From positions 1 to 28,813 of the forward strand of contig CAKTPR010000016.1 of the NCBI GenBank assembly GCA_934591725.1: 28,813 nucleotides of DNA, read 5' to 3'. The notes under the pieces were generated by a model that was not told the origin of the DNA, ran no database searches, and saw only the letters and a list, made by a program, of their open reading frames with translations. Positions 1 to 6,751 of the stretch are shown piece after piece. Position 1 is the first letter of the stretch; the number at the start of each line of letters is the position of its first letter. Source of the stretch: an uncultured Oscillospiraceae bacterium (GTDB lineage Bacteria > Bacillota > Clostridia > Oscillospirales > Oscillospiraceae). A program made the translations under genes and the position numbers.

Positions 1-1125
1 TCCCCGCTGCTGGCTCAGCTCGCGCTGAAGTTCATGTCGGCGGAGAAGTTCTGGCTCGGCATCTTCGGCCTTACCATCATCGCGGGTGTTTCCAGCAAAT
101 CCATGGTCAAGGGACTCATGTCCGGCGCGCTGGGTTTGCTCATTTCCACCATCGGCCTTGACCCCATCGACGGCACAAAGCGCTTCATGTTCGGTCAGGC
201 CTTCCTCGCCGAGGGCATCAACGTCACCTGCGCCCTGATCGGTCTGTTCTCGATGTCTCAGGTGTTCATTCTCGCCGAGAAGGCGATAAAGCAGCGCGCC
301 AAGGCCGCAAAGTTCACCGATAAGATAGCGCTGACCAAGGAAGAGAAAAAGTTCCTCATGCCCACGGTCATCCGCTCCTGGATCATCGGCAACATCATCG
401 GCATCCTGCCCGGCGCGGGCGCATCCATTGCCTGCTTCATGGGCTACAACAGCGCAAAGCAGTTCTCCAAGCATAAAGAGGACTTCGGCCACGGCGCTAT
501 CGAAGGCGTCTGCGGCTCCGAAGCCGCGAACAACGCCGTCACCGGCGGTTCTCTTATCCCGATGCTGACCCTCGGCATCCCCGGCGAATCCGTCACGGCA
601 GTTCTCATGGGCGGCCTTGTTATTCAGGGGCTTGCTCCGGGGCCGGAGCTGTTCACCAAGTACGCTCCCATGACTTATACCTTCTTTGCGGGCTTTGTGC
701 TCGTGCAGTTCTTCATGCTGGCTATCGGTATGCTCGGCTGCCGCGGCTTTGCGCAGATATCCCGCCTGTCTGATGCTATCCTTATCCCGGCGGTCACAGT
801 CCTGTGCTTTGTCGGCTCCTACGCCATCCACCGCAACCTGAGCGACGTTGTCGTCATGCTCATCTTCGGCGGCCTTGGCTACCTGATGCGCAAGTTTGAT
901 CTGAACACGGCGGCAGTCGTCCTCGCGCTCATTCTCGGCCCCATCAGCGAAAAGGGTCTGCGCGGCGCGCTGCGCGTCAGCGGCGGCGATATAGGCTGCC
1001 TGTTCACCTCCCCCGTGAGCTGGGTGCTCATCATCCTCAGCATCGCCGGTATTTTCTCCCCGTTCTTCATGGCGAAGTTCGAGAAGAAGGTCACCGGTGA
1101 GGACGAGTTTGTCACCGAGAGCTGA
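1..1125 (+). CDS. Tripartite tricarboxylate transporter permease, TctA family (5' end cut off)
   Basis: The frame is already open at base 1, so the true start lies outside the window; 374 residues are visible, against about 500 for the family. TctA proteins are the large membrane subunit of TTT transporters, which import carboxylates with a periplasmic or lipoprotein binding protein (TctC) and a small membrane subunit (TctB). The sequence shows about nine hydrophobic segments and the TctA hallmark stretch GILPGAGASIACFMGY, followed by a conserved GSEAANNA segment and LTLGIPGES. The C-terminus ends in a short charged tail after a last membrane helix. The gene is followed by a hairpin terminator, so it is probably last in its operon; the partner genes would lie upstream. 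The substrate cannot be deduced. A link to the corrinoid genes next door is possible but unsupported, because they are transcribed separately. Confidence 0.9.
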   Translation, partial: SPLLAQLALKFMSAEKFWLGIFGLTIIAGVSSKSMVKGLMSGALGLLISTIGLDPIDGTKRFMFGQAFLAEGINVTCALIGLFSMSQVFILAEKAIKQRAKAAKFTDKIALTKEEKKFLMPTVIRSWIIGNIIGILPGAGASIACFMGYNSAKQFSKHKEDFGHGAIEGVCGSEAANNAVTGGSLIPMLTLGIPGESVTAVLMGGLVIQGLAPGPELFTKYAPMTYTFFAGFVLVQFFMLAIGMLGCRGFAQISRLSDAILIPAVTVLCFVGSYAIHRNLSDVVVMLIFGGLGYLMRKFDLNTAAVVLALILGPISEKGLRGALRVSGGDIGCLFTSPVSWVLIILSIAGIFSPFFMAKFEKKVTGEDEFVTES

Positions 1126-1181
1126 CGCATATCCCCAAATAACAAAACCGCCCCGACCATCAGACGGGACGATCATAAGAC

Positions 1182-1220
1182 AAACGCACCTCCGTATGTC
1201 CTGCATGCGGAGGTGCGTTT
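1182..1220. terminator. Bidirectional intrinsic terminator between converging genes
   Basis: A perfect 13-bp stem (1182-1194 pairing with 1208-1220) with a 13-nt loop has A-rich and T-rich outer edges, so it can work from both sides. It lies between the permease gene (plus) and the DMP19-like gene (minus), which converge here. The T tracts after the stem are short and interrupted on both strands, so strength is uncertain. Confidence 0.7.
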
Positions 1221-1230
1221 TAGTTTGAAA

Positions 1231-1602
1231 TCAGAGTTCGAGCTTTTCGGCGTACTCTCTCAGAATGCGGTTGATGTCCTCTTCGTTTTCATAGAACACA
1301 TCGTCGCACTGCTCCAGAGTCTCCTCGGCCTTTTCATCGTCTTCGTCTTCTTCAAGAGCCAGATATGCTTTGTGTGCCTTTTTCAGATTGCGCTTCAGCT
1401 TCGCGGAAAGAACCGATTCCAAAGCAGCCATTTCCTCAGACAGACTGCCTTTGTTCCCCACATTGAGAAAATATTGGTCGTGCCCTCCGTTATTTATTTC
1501 GGCTTGGTAGGTCATCAGCTCCGCTAAGGGTGAGTCGATTTTCCCTGCTTCCCACAGCTCCCACAGCTTGGTGAGCTTGGCCTGTTCATTAGTCGTTCCC
1601 AT
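1231..1602 (-). CDS. DMP19 / DUF4375 family protein
   Basis: A small acidic protein of 123 residues. The NGGHDQYFLN motif (about residues 38-47) matches the NGG-x-DQYF(F/L)N signature of the DMP19 (DUF4375) family. The family is named after Neisseria DMP19, described as a DNA mimic that binds a transcription factor; most members have no known function. The C-terminal half is rich in Asp and Glu. A GGAGGTG ribosome site sits about 8 bases upstream of the ATG. The gene begins 36 bases after the homocysteine methyltransferase-like gene on the same strand and precedes the shared terminator, so it is probably the third gene of that transcript. No functional link to methyl transfer is visible. Family assignment is fairly secure; role unknown. 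Confidence 0.7.
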   Translation of the reverse strand: MGTTNEQAKLTKLWELWEAGKIDSPLAELMTYQAEINNGGHDQYFLNVGNKGSLSEEMAALESVLSAKLKRNLKKAHKAYLALEEDEDDEKAEETLEQCDDVFYENEEDINRILREYAEKLEL

Positions 1603-1638
1603 CAGATCGGCACCTCCATAAATTTTTGATTTTATATG

Positions 1639-2856
1639 TTATATGATGAGTCCGTATTTGTCCTGAAGCGGGGCGAGAGCTTCGTCCGAAAGACTGCCCT
1701 CGTACAGCGCGCGTCCCTGATAGACGCGCAGCCCGGCCTCCAGCAGCTCCGCGTCGCCGCTGACAAGGCACAGCGGCTTTCGCAGCATGTACTGATAGTC
1801 CGCCAGCGCGTCGACGTCCGCCCAGTCGTTCAGCCCGAATGCCACAGTCGGCCACTCGTCCGCAAGCGCTTCCTCTATCGCGGCTTCGGTATTGCCGCCT
1901 GCCGTTATGACCGCGCCGTGCCCCGCGTCAGTTGGGAGGTACACCGCGTCCTTTTCCGTTGCCGCCGGGAGCAGGTCTGTAAACTCCGGGGCGGGGCGGT
2001 TATACGGTGCGCCGTCGAGCGCCGCGCGCAGCGCGGCGATATGCCCCTCATCCGTGCCGCAGCAGCCGCCGAACACCGCGACCCCGGCCTTGAGCATTTC
2101 CGGAACGTATGAAGCGAAGTGCTCCGGTGGGCAGTCGTATACGGTTTTTCCGCCGACGACCTGCGGCATGCCCGCGTTCGGCTTTGCGATGAGCGGGATG
2201 CGCGCATAGCGGTGCAGCCGCTGGAGCTGGAGCAGCATCTTGTCCGGCCCTGTGGAGCAGTTGAGCCCGAAGGCGCTCACGCCCATGCCCTGCATCACGG
2301 TCAGCGCCGCAGCCATGTCCGTGCCCGTCAGGCTCCTGCCGCTCTCGTCGCAGGTAAAGGTGACGAAGATGGGCTTGTCGCTTACGCTGCGTACCGCGAG
2401 CACCGCCGCGCGTGCATCCGACAGGGTCATCATCGTCTCTATCACGAAAAGGTCGACCCCCGCCTGCTCAAGCCCTGCGGCCTGTTCGGTGTATATATCC
2501 ACAAGCTCCTCAAACGCGGCGTCGCCAAGCGGCGCGAGGAAACGCCCCGTCGGCGCAATGTCTCCTGCGACCCACGCGCGGCCGTCCGCCGCCTGCCTGG
2601 AGAGCGATGCAAGCTCACGGTTCATCTGCGCCGTGCGGTTGAATATCTTCCTGTCTTCGAGCTTCTGGCGGTTCGCGCCAAAGGTGGGGGAGTACAGTAT
2701 CTTCGAGCCTGCCGCAACGTATGCGCGCTGGATATCAAGGATGCTCTCCGGGTGTTCGAGCACCCACTGCTCGGCGCTCATGTCGCCGGTGAAGCCGCGC
2801 TTCTGCAGCTGCGTACCGGTCGCGCCGTCAAGAATAATAGGAAAGCGCATTTCCAT
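1639..2856 (-). CDS. Homocysteine S-methyltransferase family protein (MetH N-terminal-like)
   Basis: A 405-residue protein. Residues 1-285 form the S-methyl_trans barrel: an N-terminal ILDGATGTQLQ motif, GLNCSTGP with Cys200, and GGCCGT with Cys265-Cys266. These three cysteines match the zinc site that activates homocysteine thiolate in MetH and betaine-homocysteine methyltransferase. The expected reaction is methyl transfer to homocysteine, giving methionine. Residues 290-405 are an extra tail whose stretch from about 358 (KPLCLVSGDAELLEAGLR) resembles part of the MetH pterin-binding barrel, but the domain is much too short to be complete. No B12 domain is present, so a separate corrinoid protein would have to donate the methyl group; the fused protein at 5002-6732 is the obvious candidate. 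GGAGG lies about 8 bases before the ATG. It starts 26 bases after the RACo gene, so the two are probably co-transcribed. Confidence 0.88.
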   Translation of the reverse strand: MEMRFPIILDGATGTQLQKRGFTGDMSAEQWVLEHPESILDIQRAYVAAGSKILYSPTFGANRQKLEDRKIFNRTAQMNRELASLSRQAADGRAWVAGDIAPTGRFLAPLGDAAFEELVDIYTEQAAGLEQAGVDLFVIETMMTLSDARAAVLAVRSVSDKPIFVTFTCDESGRSLTGTDMAAALTVMQGMGVSAFGLNCSTGPDKMLLQLQRLHRYARIPLIAKPNAGMPQVVGGKTVYDCPPEHFASYVPEMLKAGVAVFGGCCGTDEGHIAALRAALDGAPYNRPAPEFTDLLPAATEKDAVYLPTDAGHGAVITAGGNTEAAIEEALADEWPTVAFGLNDWADVDALADYQYMLRKPLCLVSGDAELLEAGLRVYQGRALYEGSLSDEALAPLQDKYGLII

Positions 2857-2882
2857 TTTATTGTCCTCCGTGTATCAGTGTA

Positions 2883-4385
2883 TCAGAAAGTCAGATTCTC
2901 CGTAAAAGCGTTAGCAAAATCGTCCCTGCCGGATAGCTCTATGTACCGGCACTTTGCCGGTATGCCCCGCAGCCGTTCCCAGTTCGCACTGTCCAGCGCG
3001 AGCATGGACGCCCCCGCAAGGGCGGTGTTGCCCATGACGCGGAGCCTGCCGAGCGTTTCCTTTGGCAGCATCCCTATCCGCACGGCGCTTTCGGGACTCA
3101 GATAATTTCCGAAGCCGCCCGCGATCTCCACGCTCTCAAGCTCAGACACTGTGATTTGCCGCTGCTCCAGCAGCACGCGGATGCCGCCCGCGACCGCAGC
3201 CTTGGCAAGCTGCAGATTGCGCGCGTCCGCGGCTGAAAGGGACACCTGCTGCGTCAGGTGGAACAGGCCGTTCCCGTTTTCGTCCTGCGTCAGATAGCGC
3301 CGCATATGCTCCGGTGCCTCATTCGGGGGAAGGAGCCGCCCGCCGGGGGCTATCACTCCGTGCTCCAGCAGCACTGCCGCCAGATCGACAAGCCCGGAGC
3401 CGCACAGCCCGGCAGCTTCGCCGCCGCCTATCACGTCGAGCAGGAAGCCGCGGTCATAGACAACGTGGCTCACAGCCCCCGTGATGCCGGGCATGCCGCA
3501 GCTTATGCCCGCACCCTCGAACGCCGGGCCTGAGGCCACGGCGCAGCAGAGGATACCGCCGCTGCCGCCGAGCGCCATCTCGCCGTTTGTACCGATATCG
3601 AGAAACAGCCGCTCGCCGGGGCGCTCCGCCATTCCTGCGGCGAGTAGCCCCGCGGTGATGTCCCCGCCGACGTAGCCTGCCACGCAGGGCGCGAGACGCA
3701 CGGGGATGCCGTCAAGCTCCGTGCCGAGGGTGTCTTCAAAAAGCGTCTCCGGCTTAAACGGCGCGCGGGCTATGGAGCCGACCGGCCTGCCGTCAAATAT
3801 ATACTGCATGACCGTATTCCCCACGAGCACCAGCTCCCGCAGCTCGTTTTTGCTGCGCCCGGCGTCACTCAGCGCCTGACGGAGAAGCTCCGTGATCTGC
3901 CCGCGGATGCACCGGGAAAGCTCCGCAAGCCCGTCAGGGTTTTCAAGCGTATACTGTATGCGGCTGATAACGTCAGCCCCATAAGGAGCCTGACGGTTCC
4001 AGCCCTGCGCCTCGGCGAGCATCGCTCCCGACGCGCGGTCGAACAGCCGCAGCGCCGCGGTCGTCGTGCCGAGGTCGACCGCCGCGGCAAGCCCCGTCCT
4101 GCCCGGCTGCGCCTTCGGCAGCGCGCCGGTGCTCGTGAGCACAACGCCTCCAGATGTGATGGGCAGCTCGACCGTGTCGCCAGCCTGCGGTATAGTTTTG
4201 CAGGCGAGGCGCATAACGCCGTTCACCGGCACGCGGCATTTGCCGCAGCGCCCTTTGCCGCCGCAGGCAGCGGGAATAGAGTACCCCGCACGCCGAAGCG
4301 CGGAGAGCATGTTCTCGCCCGGCTGCACAGAAATGGCCGCAGCTCTGCCGCCCTGTATGATCTGAATGCTTGACACGCGCTTCAC
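2883..4385 (-). CDS. RACo-type corrinoid activation protein (2Fe-2S ferredoxin plus ASKHA/DUF4445)
   Basis: A protein of 500 residues from the GTG at 4385. Residues 5-75 are a plant-type [2Fe-2S] ferredoxin domain with Cys41, Cys47, Cys50 and Cys62 (C-x5-C-x2-C-x11-C). The rest is the DUF4445/ASKHA ATPase fold: AAVDLGTTTAALRLFD near residue 100, LVLVGNTVMQY, LFLDIGTNGEMALGG, SGPAFEGAGISCGMPG and IAGGFGNYLSPESA. RACo-like proteins use ATP to drive electrons from their iron-sulfur cluster onto inactive Co(II) corrinoid. The linker between ferredoxin and ASKHA is only about 20-25 residues, shorter than in classical RACo proteins (above 600 residues). The start is uncertain: the GTG at 4376 gives a protein three residues shorter and has a GGTGA ribosome-like site 5 bases upstream, whereas the GTG at 4385 has none at proper spacing. 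Its neighbours are methyltransferase genes, which fits this role. Confidence 0.9.
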   Translation of the reverse strand: MKRVSSIQIIQGGRAAAISVQPGENMLSALRRAGYSIPAACGGKGRCGKCRVPVNGVMRLACKTIPQAGDTVELPITSGGVVLTSTGALPKAQPGRTGLAAAVDLGTTTAALRLFDRASGAMLAEAQGWNRQAPYGADVISRIQYTLENPDGLAELSRCIRGQITELLRQALSDAGRSKNELRELVLVGNTVMQYIFDGRPVGSIARAPFKPETLFEDTLGTELDGIPVRLAPCVAGYVGGDITAGLLAAGMAERPGERLFLDIGTNGEMALGGSGGILCCAVASGPAFEGAGISCGMPGITGAVSHVVYDRGFLLDVIGGGEAAGLCGSGLVDLAAVLLEHGVIAPGGRLLPPNEAPEHMRRYLTQDENGNGLFHLTQQVSLSAADARNLQLAKAAVAGGIRVLLEQRQITVSELESVEIAGGFGNYLSPESAVRIGMLPKETLGRLRVMGNTALAGASMLALDSANWERLRGIPAKCRYIELSGRDDFANAFTENLTF

Positions 4386-4398
4386 CCGCCAATATAAT
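4370..4398 (+). promoter_or_regulatory. Perfect-consensus sigma-A promoter for the DUF2284-methyltransferase-SDR operon
   Basis: TTGACA at 4370-4375, a 17-base spacer and TATAAT at 4393-4398. This matches the full consensus with optimal spacing. The predicted start is near 4405, giving a leader of about 56 bases to the ATG at 4461. The -35 box lies inside the first codons of the divergent RACo gene. Confidence 0.8.
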
Positions 4399-4418
4399 AT
4401 AAAAATAGCTGTTAAGTT

Positions 4419-4448
4419 ATTTTACGCGGAAACCGATTTAACTGTCAA
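4419..4448 (-). promoter_or_regulatory. Near-consensus sigma-A promoter for the RACo operon
   Basis: On the minus strand, TTGACA (4448-4443), an 18-base spacer and TAAAAT (4424-4419). Predicted start near 4412, about 27-36 bases before the RACo start codons. It points towards the plus-strand promoter at 4370-4398, so the two RNA polymerase footprints must overlap. Confidence 0.7.
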
Positions 4449-4460
4449 GAGGCATTACGT

Positions 4461-4988
4461 ATGACGGAGCTGTTTACCCTGAGCCGGGAGCTTGGCTTCA
4501 CTGCCGCCGCGCCGGTGAATATGTCAGCGCTGACTCCGCTGGAGGAGGTGCGCGCCATGTGCGAGGCCGATCGCTGCGGCAGGTACGGCAGAAGCTGGGC
4601 GTGTCCGCCCGGCTGCGGAACGCTTGAACTTGCGCGCTCGCGCATCGAAAAATACTCGGAGGGTATCCTCGTGCAGAGCACGGCGGAGCTTGAGGATGAG
4701 TTTGACTATCAGGGCATAACGAAGCTCACCGAGGAGCATAAGCGCCGCTTTGCAGACTTTGCACGTCAGGCGCGGCTCCTGTACCCAGACTGCCTGCCGC
4801 TCACCGCCGGGACGTGTACGCTGTGCAGGACTTGCACCTACCCTGACCGCCCCTGCCGGTACCCTGACAGGCGTTTGTCGTCGATGGAGGCCTATGGGCT
4901 CTTTGTCAGCGACGTCTGCACAAAGTCGGGGCTTAAGTATAATTACGGCCCGCGCACCCTGACCTACACCTCATGTGTTCTTTATTGA
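4461..4988 (+). CDS. DUF2284 family Cys-rich metal-binding protein
   Basis: A 175-residue protein with eleven cysteines. The N-terminal group is Cys34, Cys39, Cys48 and Cys52, including the YGRSWACPP motif typical of DUF2284. The C-terminal group Cys119-x2-Cys122-x2-Cys125-x6-Cys132 resembles an iron-sulfur cluster site and is followed by PDRRLSSMEAYG, also family-like. DUF2284 proteins are annotated only as predicted metal-binding; I recall them near corrinoid methyltransferase genes, but no function is established. Here the gene is first in a plus-strand operon and ends 13 bases before the UroD/B12 fusion. The iron-sulfur cluster and any redox role in cobalt chemistry are inference. The ribosome site (AAGAGG) before the ATG at 4461 is moderate. 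Confidence 0.85.
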   Translation: MTELFTLSRELGFTAAAPVNMSALTPLEEVRAMCEADRCGRYGRSWACPPGCGTLELARSRIEKYSEGILVQSTAELEDEFDYQGITKLTEEHKRRFADFARQARLLYPDCLPLTAGTCTLCRTCTYPDRPCRYPDRRLSSMEAYGLFVSDVCTKSGLKYNYGPRTLTYTSCVLY

Positions 4989-5001
4989 AGGAGGCATTAT
5001 A

Positions 5002-6732
5002 ATGTCCGTACCGAAAGAGATATTCCTTGAGCTTATCAAGCCCGACGGCCAGCCGGAGCGCCAGCTGAAGCAGTATGAGGCGCTGCACATGTGTCTGGAT
5101 GACCCTATCAACACCTACCTGCGCGGCAACCGCAAGCGCGGCACGGTCAGCGTTGACCGGTGGGGGACGACCATCAGCTTCCCGCAGGATGCGCCCGGCC
5201 CCATGCCCGTGCATGGCGAGGGCGTGACCGTCTGCCCGGATATCACGCGCTGGAGAGAGACTGTCCACGCTCCGGATCTTGACGCCGCCTGCGCCGCCGG
5301 GTGGGACGCATGCCGGAGACACGCCGCGCTCGCCGAGGCTGAGGGCAGGCTCCTTGCCGGGTTCATGGGTACGGGCATATTTGAGCAGTGCCATTTCCTC
5401 ATGGGCTTTGAGGACACGCTCACAAACCTGTACGAACACCCGGACGAGATGCACGCGCTTATAGAGACCATCACCGAGTACCGCCTTGACTATGTCCGCC
5501 GCCTTATCGACGGGCTGAAGCCGGACGTTATTTTCTCGCATGACGACTGGGGCACGAAGAACGCCCTGTTCATGAAGCCGGATATGTGGCGCGAGTTCTT
5601 CAAGGAGCCCTACCGCCGCTTCTACGGCTATATCCGCTCCCGCGGCGTGATCGCCATCCACCATGCAGACTCATACCTTGTCCCGATCGTGGACGATATG
5701 GCGGAGATCGGCATCCAGGTCTGGCAGGGCACGCTCCCGGAGAACGACATCCCCGCTTTGCAGCAGCACCTGAACGGCAGGCTCACGCTCATGGGCGGCT
5801 TCGGCGCGGCGATCGACCGCGCGGATGCGCAGCCTGAGGAGATCCTTGACTACGCCCGCGATACGCTGCGCCGCTGCTGCCCCGGCGGGCACTTCATCCC
5901 CAGCATCACCTACGGCCTGCCGGGGACGGTGTTCAAGCACGTGGATCAGTACCTTGACGAGGCTGTGGACGAATATAACGCGCGTCTGCACGTCCCGGCG
6001 GTCATCCTCCCGCCGGTGCCGCGCCGCTCCGCCGAGAGCGCGAAGACCGCACCTGTGCAGAAGACGGCGGAGGCAAGCGAGCCTGCCGACCTCATGGGGC
6101 GTATCTCCACGGCGCTCGAACAGGGGCAGCAGAAAAAGCTGCTCGCGCTCTGCGATGAGGCGCTTAAGGAGGGCTATGCCCCCGCGGCCATCCTCTCCGA
6201 CGGGCTCATTCAGGGCATGAACAGGCTGGGCGAAGCCTTCTCCGCAAACCGCGCCTTCGTTCCGGAGATGCTTATTGCCGCCCGCTGCATGAACGCTGTG
6301 ATGGAGCGCTTAAAGCCGCTCATGGCCGGTGAGGGAAATGAGCCGGTAGGCCGCGCCTGCCTCGGCACGGTCAAGGGCGACATGCACGATATCGGCAAGA
6401 ACCTTGTGAAGATCATGATGGAGGGCAGCGGCATAGAGGTCATCGACCTCGGCGTGGACACCTCGGCGGAGGAGTTCGTCAATACCGCCGTTGCAAACGA
6501 CTGCGGCATCATCGCCTGCTCCTCGCTGCTGACGACGACGATGCAGGAGATGCGCCGCGTGGTCGAGCTTGTTAACGCGCGCGGCCTGCATGACCGGATA
6601 AAGATAATGATCGGCGGCGCGCCGATCACTCAGGGCTTCTGCGACGATATCGGCGCGGACAGCTACACGCCCGACGCTGCCGCGGCCGCCCGCCGCGCGG
6701 TAGAGATACTCCGCGCGCAGCGCGCATCGTGA
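5002..6732 (+). CDS. Corrinoid methyltransferase: UroD-type methyltransferase fused to a B12-binding domain
   Basis: A protein of 576 residues from the ATG at 5002, chosen because AAGGAGG lies 7 bases upstream; an upstream in-frame ATG at 4975 has no such site and overlaps the previous gene. Residues 1-330 belong to the uroporphyrinogen-decarboxylase/MtaA methyltransferase family, including HDDWGTKNALFM, HHADSY (220-225) and FIPSITYGLPG. A Pro/Ala-rich linker follows at about 335-360. The rest is a methionine-synthase-type cap helix bundle and a B12-binding Rossmann domain with GDMHDIGKNLV (Asp460, His462, Gly465), SSLLTTTM and IGGAPIT; His462 would ligate cobalt. The order methyltransferase then corrinoid domain in one chain is that of CmuA from chloromethane-degrading methylotrophs. 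Likely role: demethylation of an unknown methyl donor onto the protein's own cobalamin. The MtaA-type His-x-Cys zinc motif is absent, arguing against a thiol-methylating role. The SDR gene follows after 19 bases. Confidence 0.9.
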   Translation: MSVPKEIFLELIKPDGQPERQLKQYEALHMCLDDPINTYLRGNRKRGTVSVDRWGTTISFPQDAPGPMPVHGEGVTVCPDITRWRETVHAPDLDAACAAGWDACRRHAALAEAEGRLLAGFMGTGIFEQCHFLMGFEDTLTNLYEHPDEMHALIETITEYRLDYVRRLIDGLKPDVIFSHDDWGTKNALFMKPDMWREFFKEPYRRFYGYIRSRGVIAIHHADSYLVPIVDDMAEIGIQVWQGTLPENDIPALQQHLNGRLTLMGGFGAAIDRADAQPEEILDYARDTLRRCCPGGHFIPSITYGLPGTVFKHVDQYLDEAVDEYNARLHVPAVILPPVPRRSAESAKTAPVQKTAEASEPADLMGRISTALEQGQQKKLLALCDEALKEGYAPAAILSDGLIQGMNRLGEAFSANRAFVPEMLIAARCMNAVMERLKPLMAGEGNEPVGRACLGTVKGDMHDIGKNLVKIMMEGSGIEVIDLGVDTSAEEFVNTAVANDCGIIACSSLLTTTMQEMRRVVELVNARGLHDRIKIMIGGAPITQGFCDDIGADSYTPDAAAAARRAVEILRAQRAS

Positions 6733-6751
6733 AGAAACAGGAGGAAGCATT

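Noticed and set aside
2119..3105. A 328-codon plus-strand frame across the methyltransferase and activator genes
   Set aside because: Both minus-strand genes there have clear motifs; the plus frame spans the intergenic gap and has no recognisable domain.
4975..5001. Upstream ATG for the corrinoid methyltransferase
   Set aside because: It overlaps the DUF2284 gene, spans the AAGGAGG site itself, and has no ribosome site of its own.
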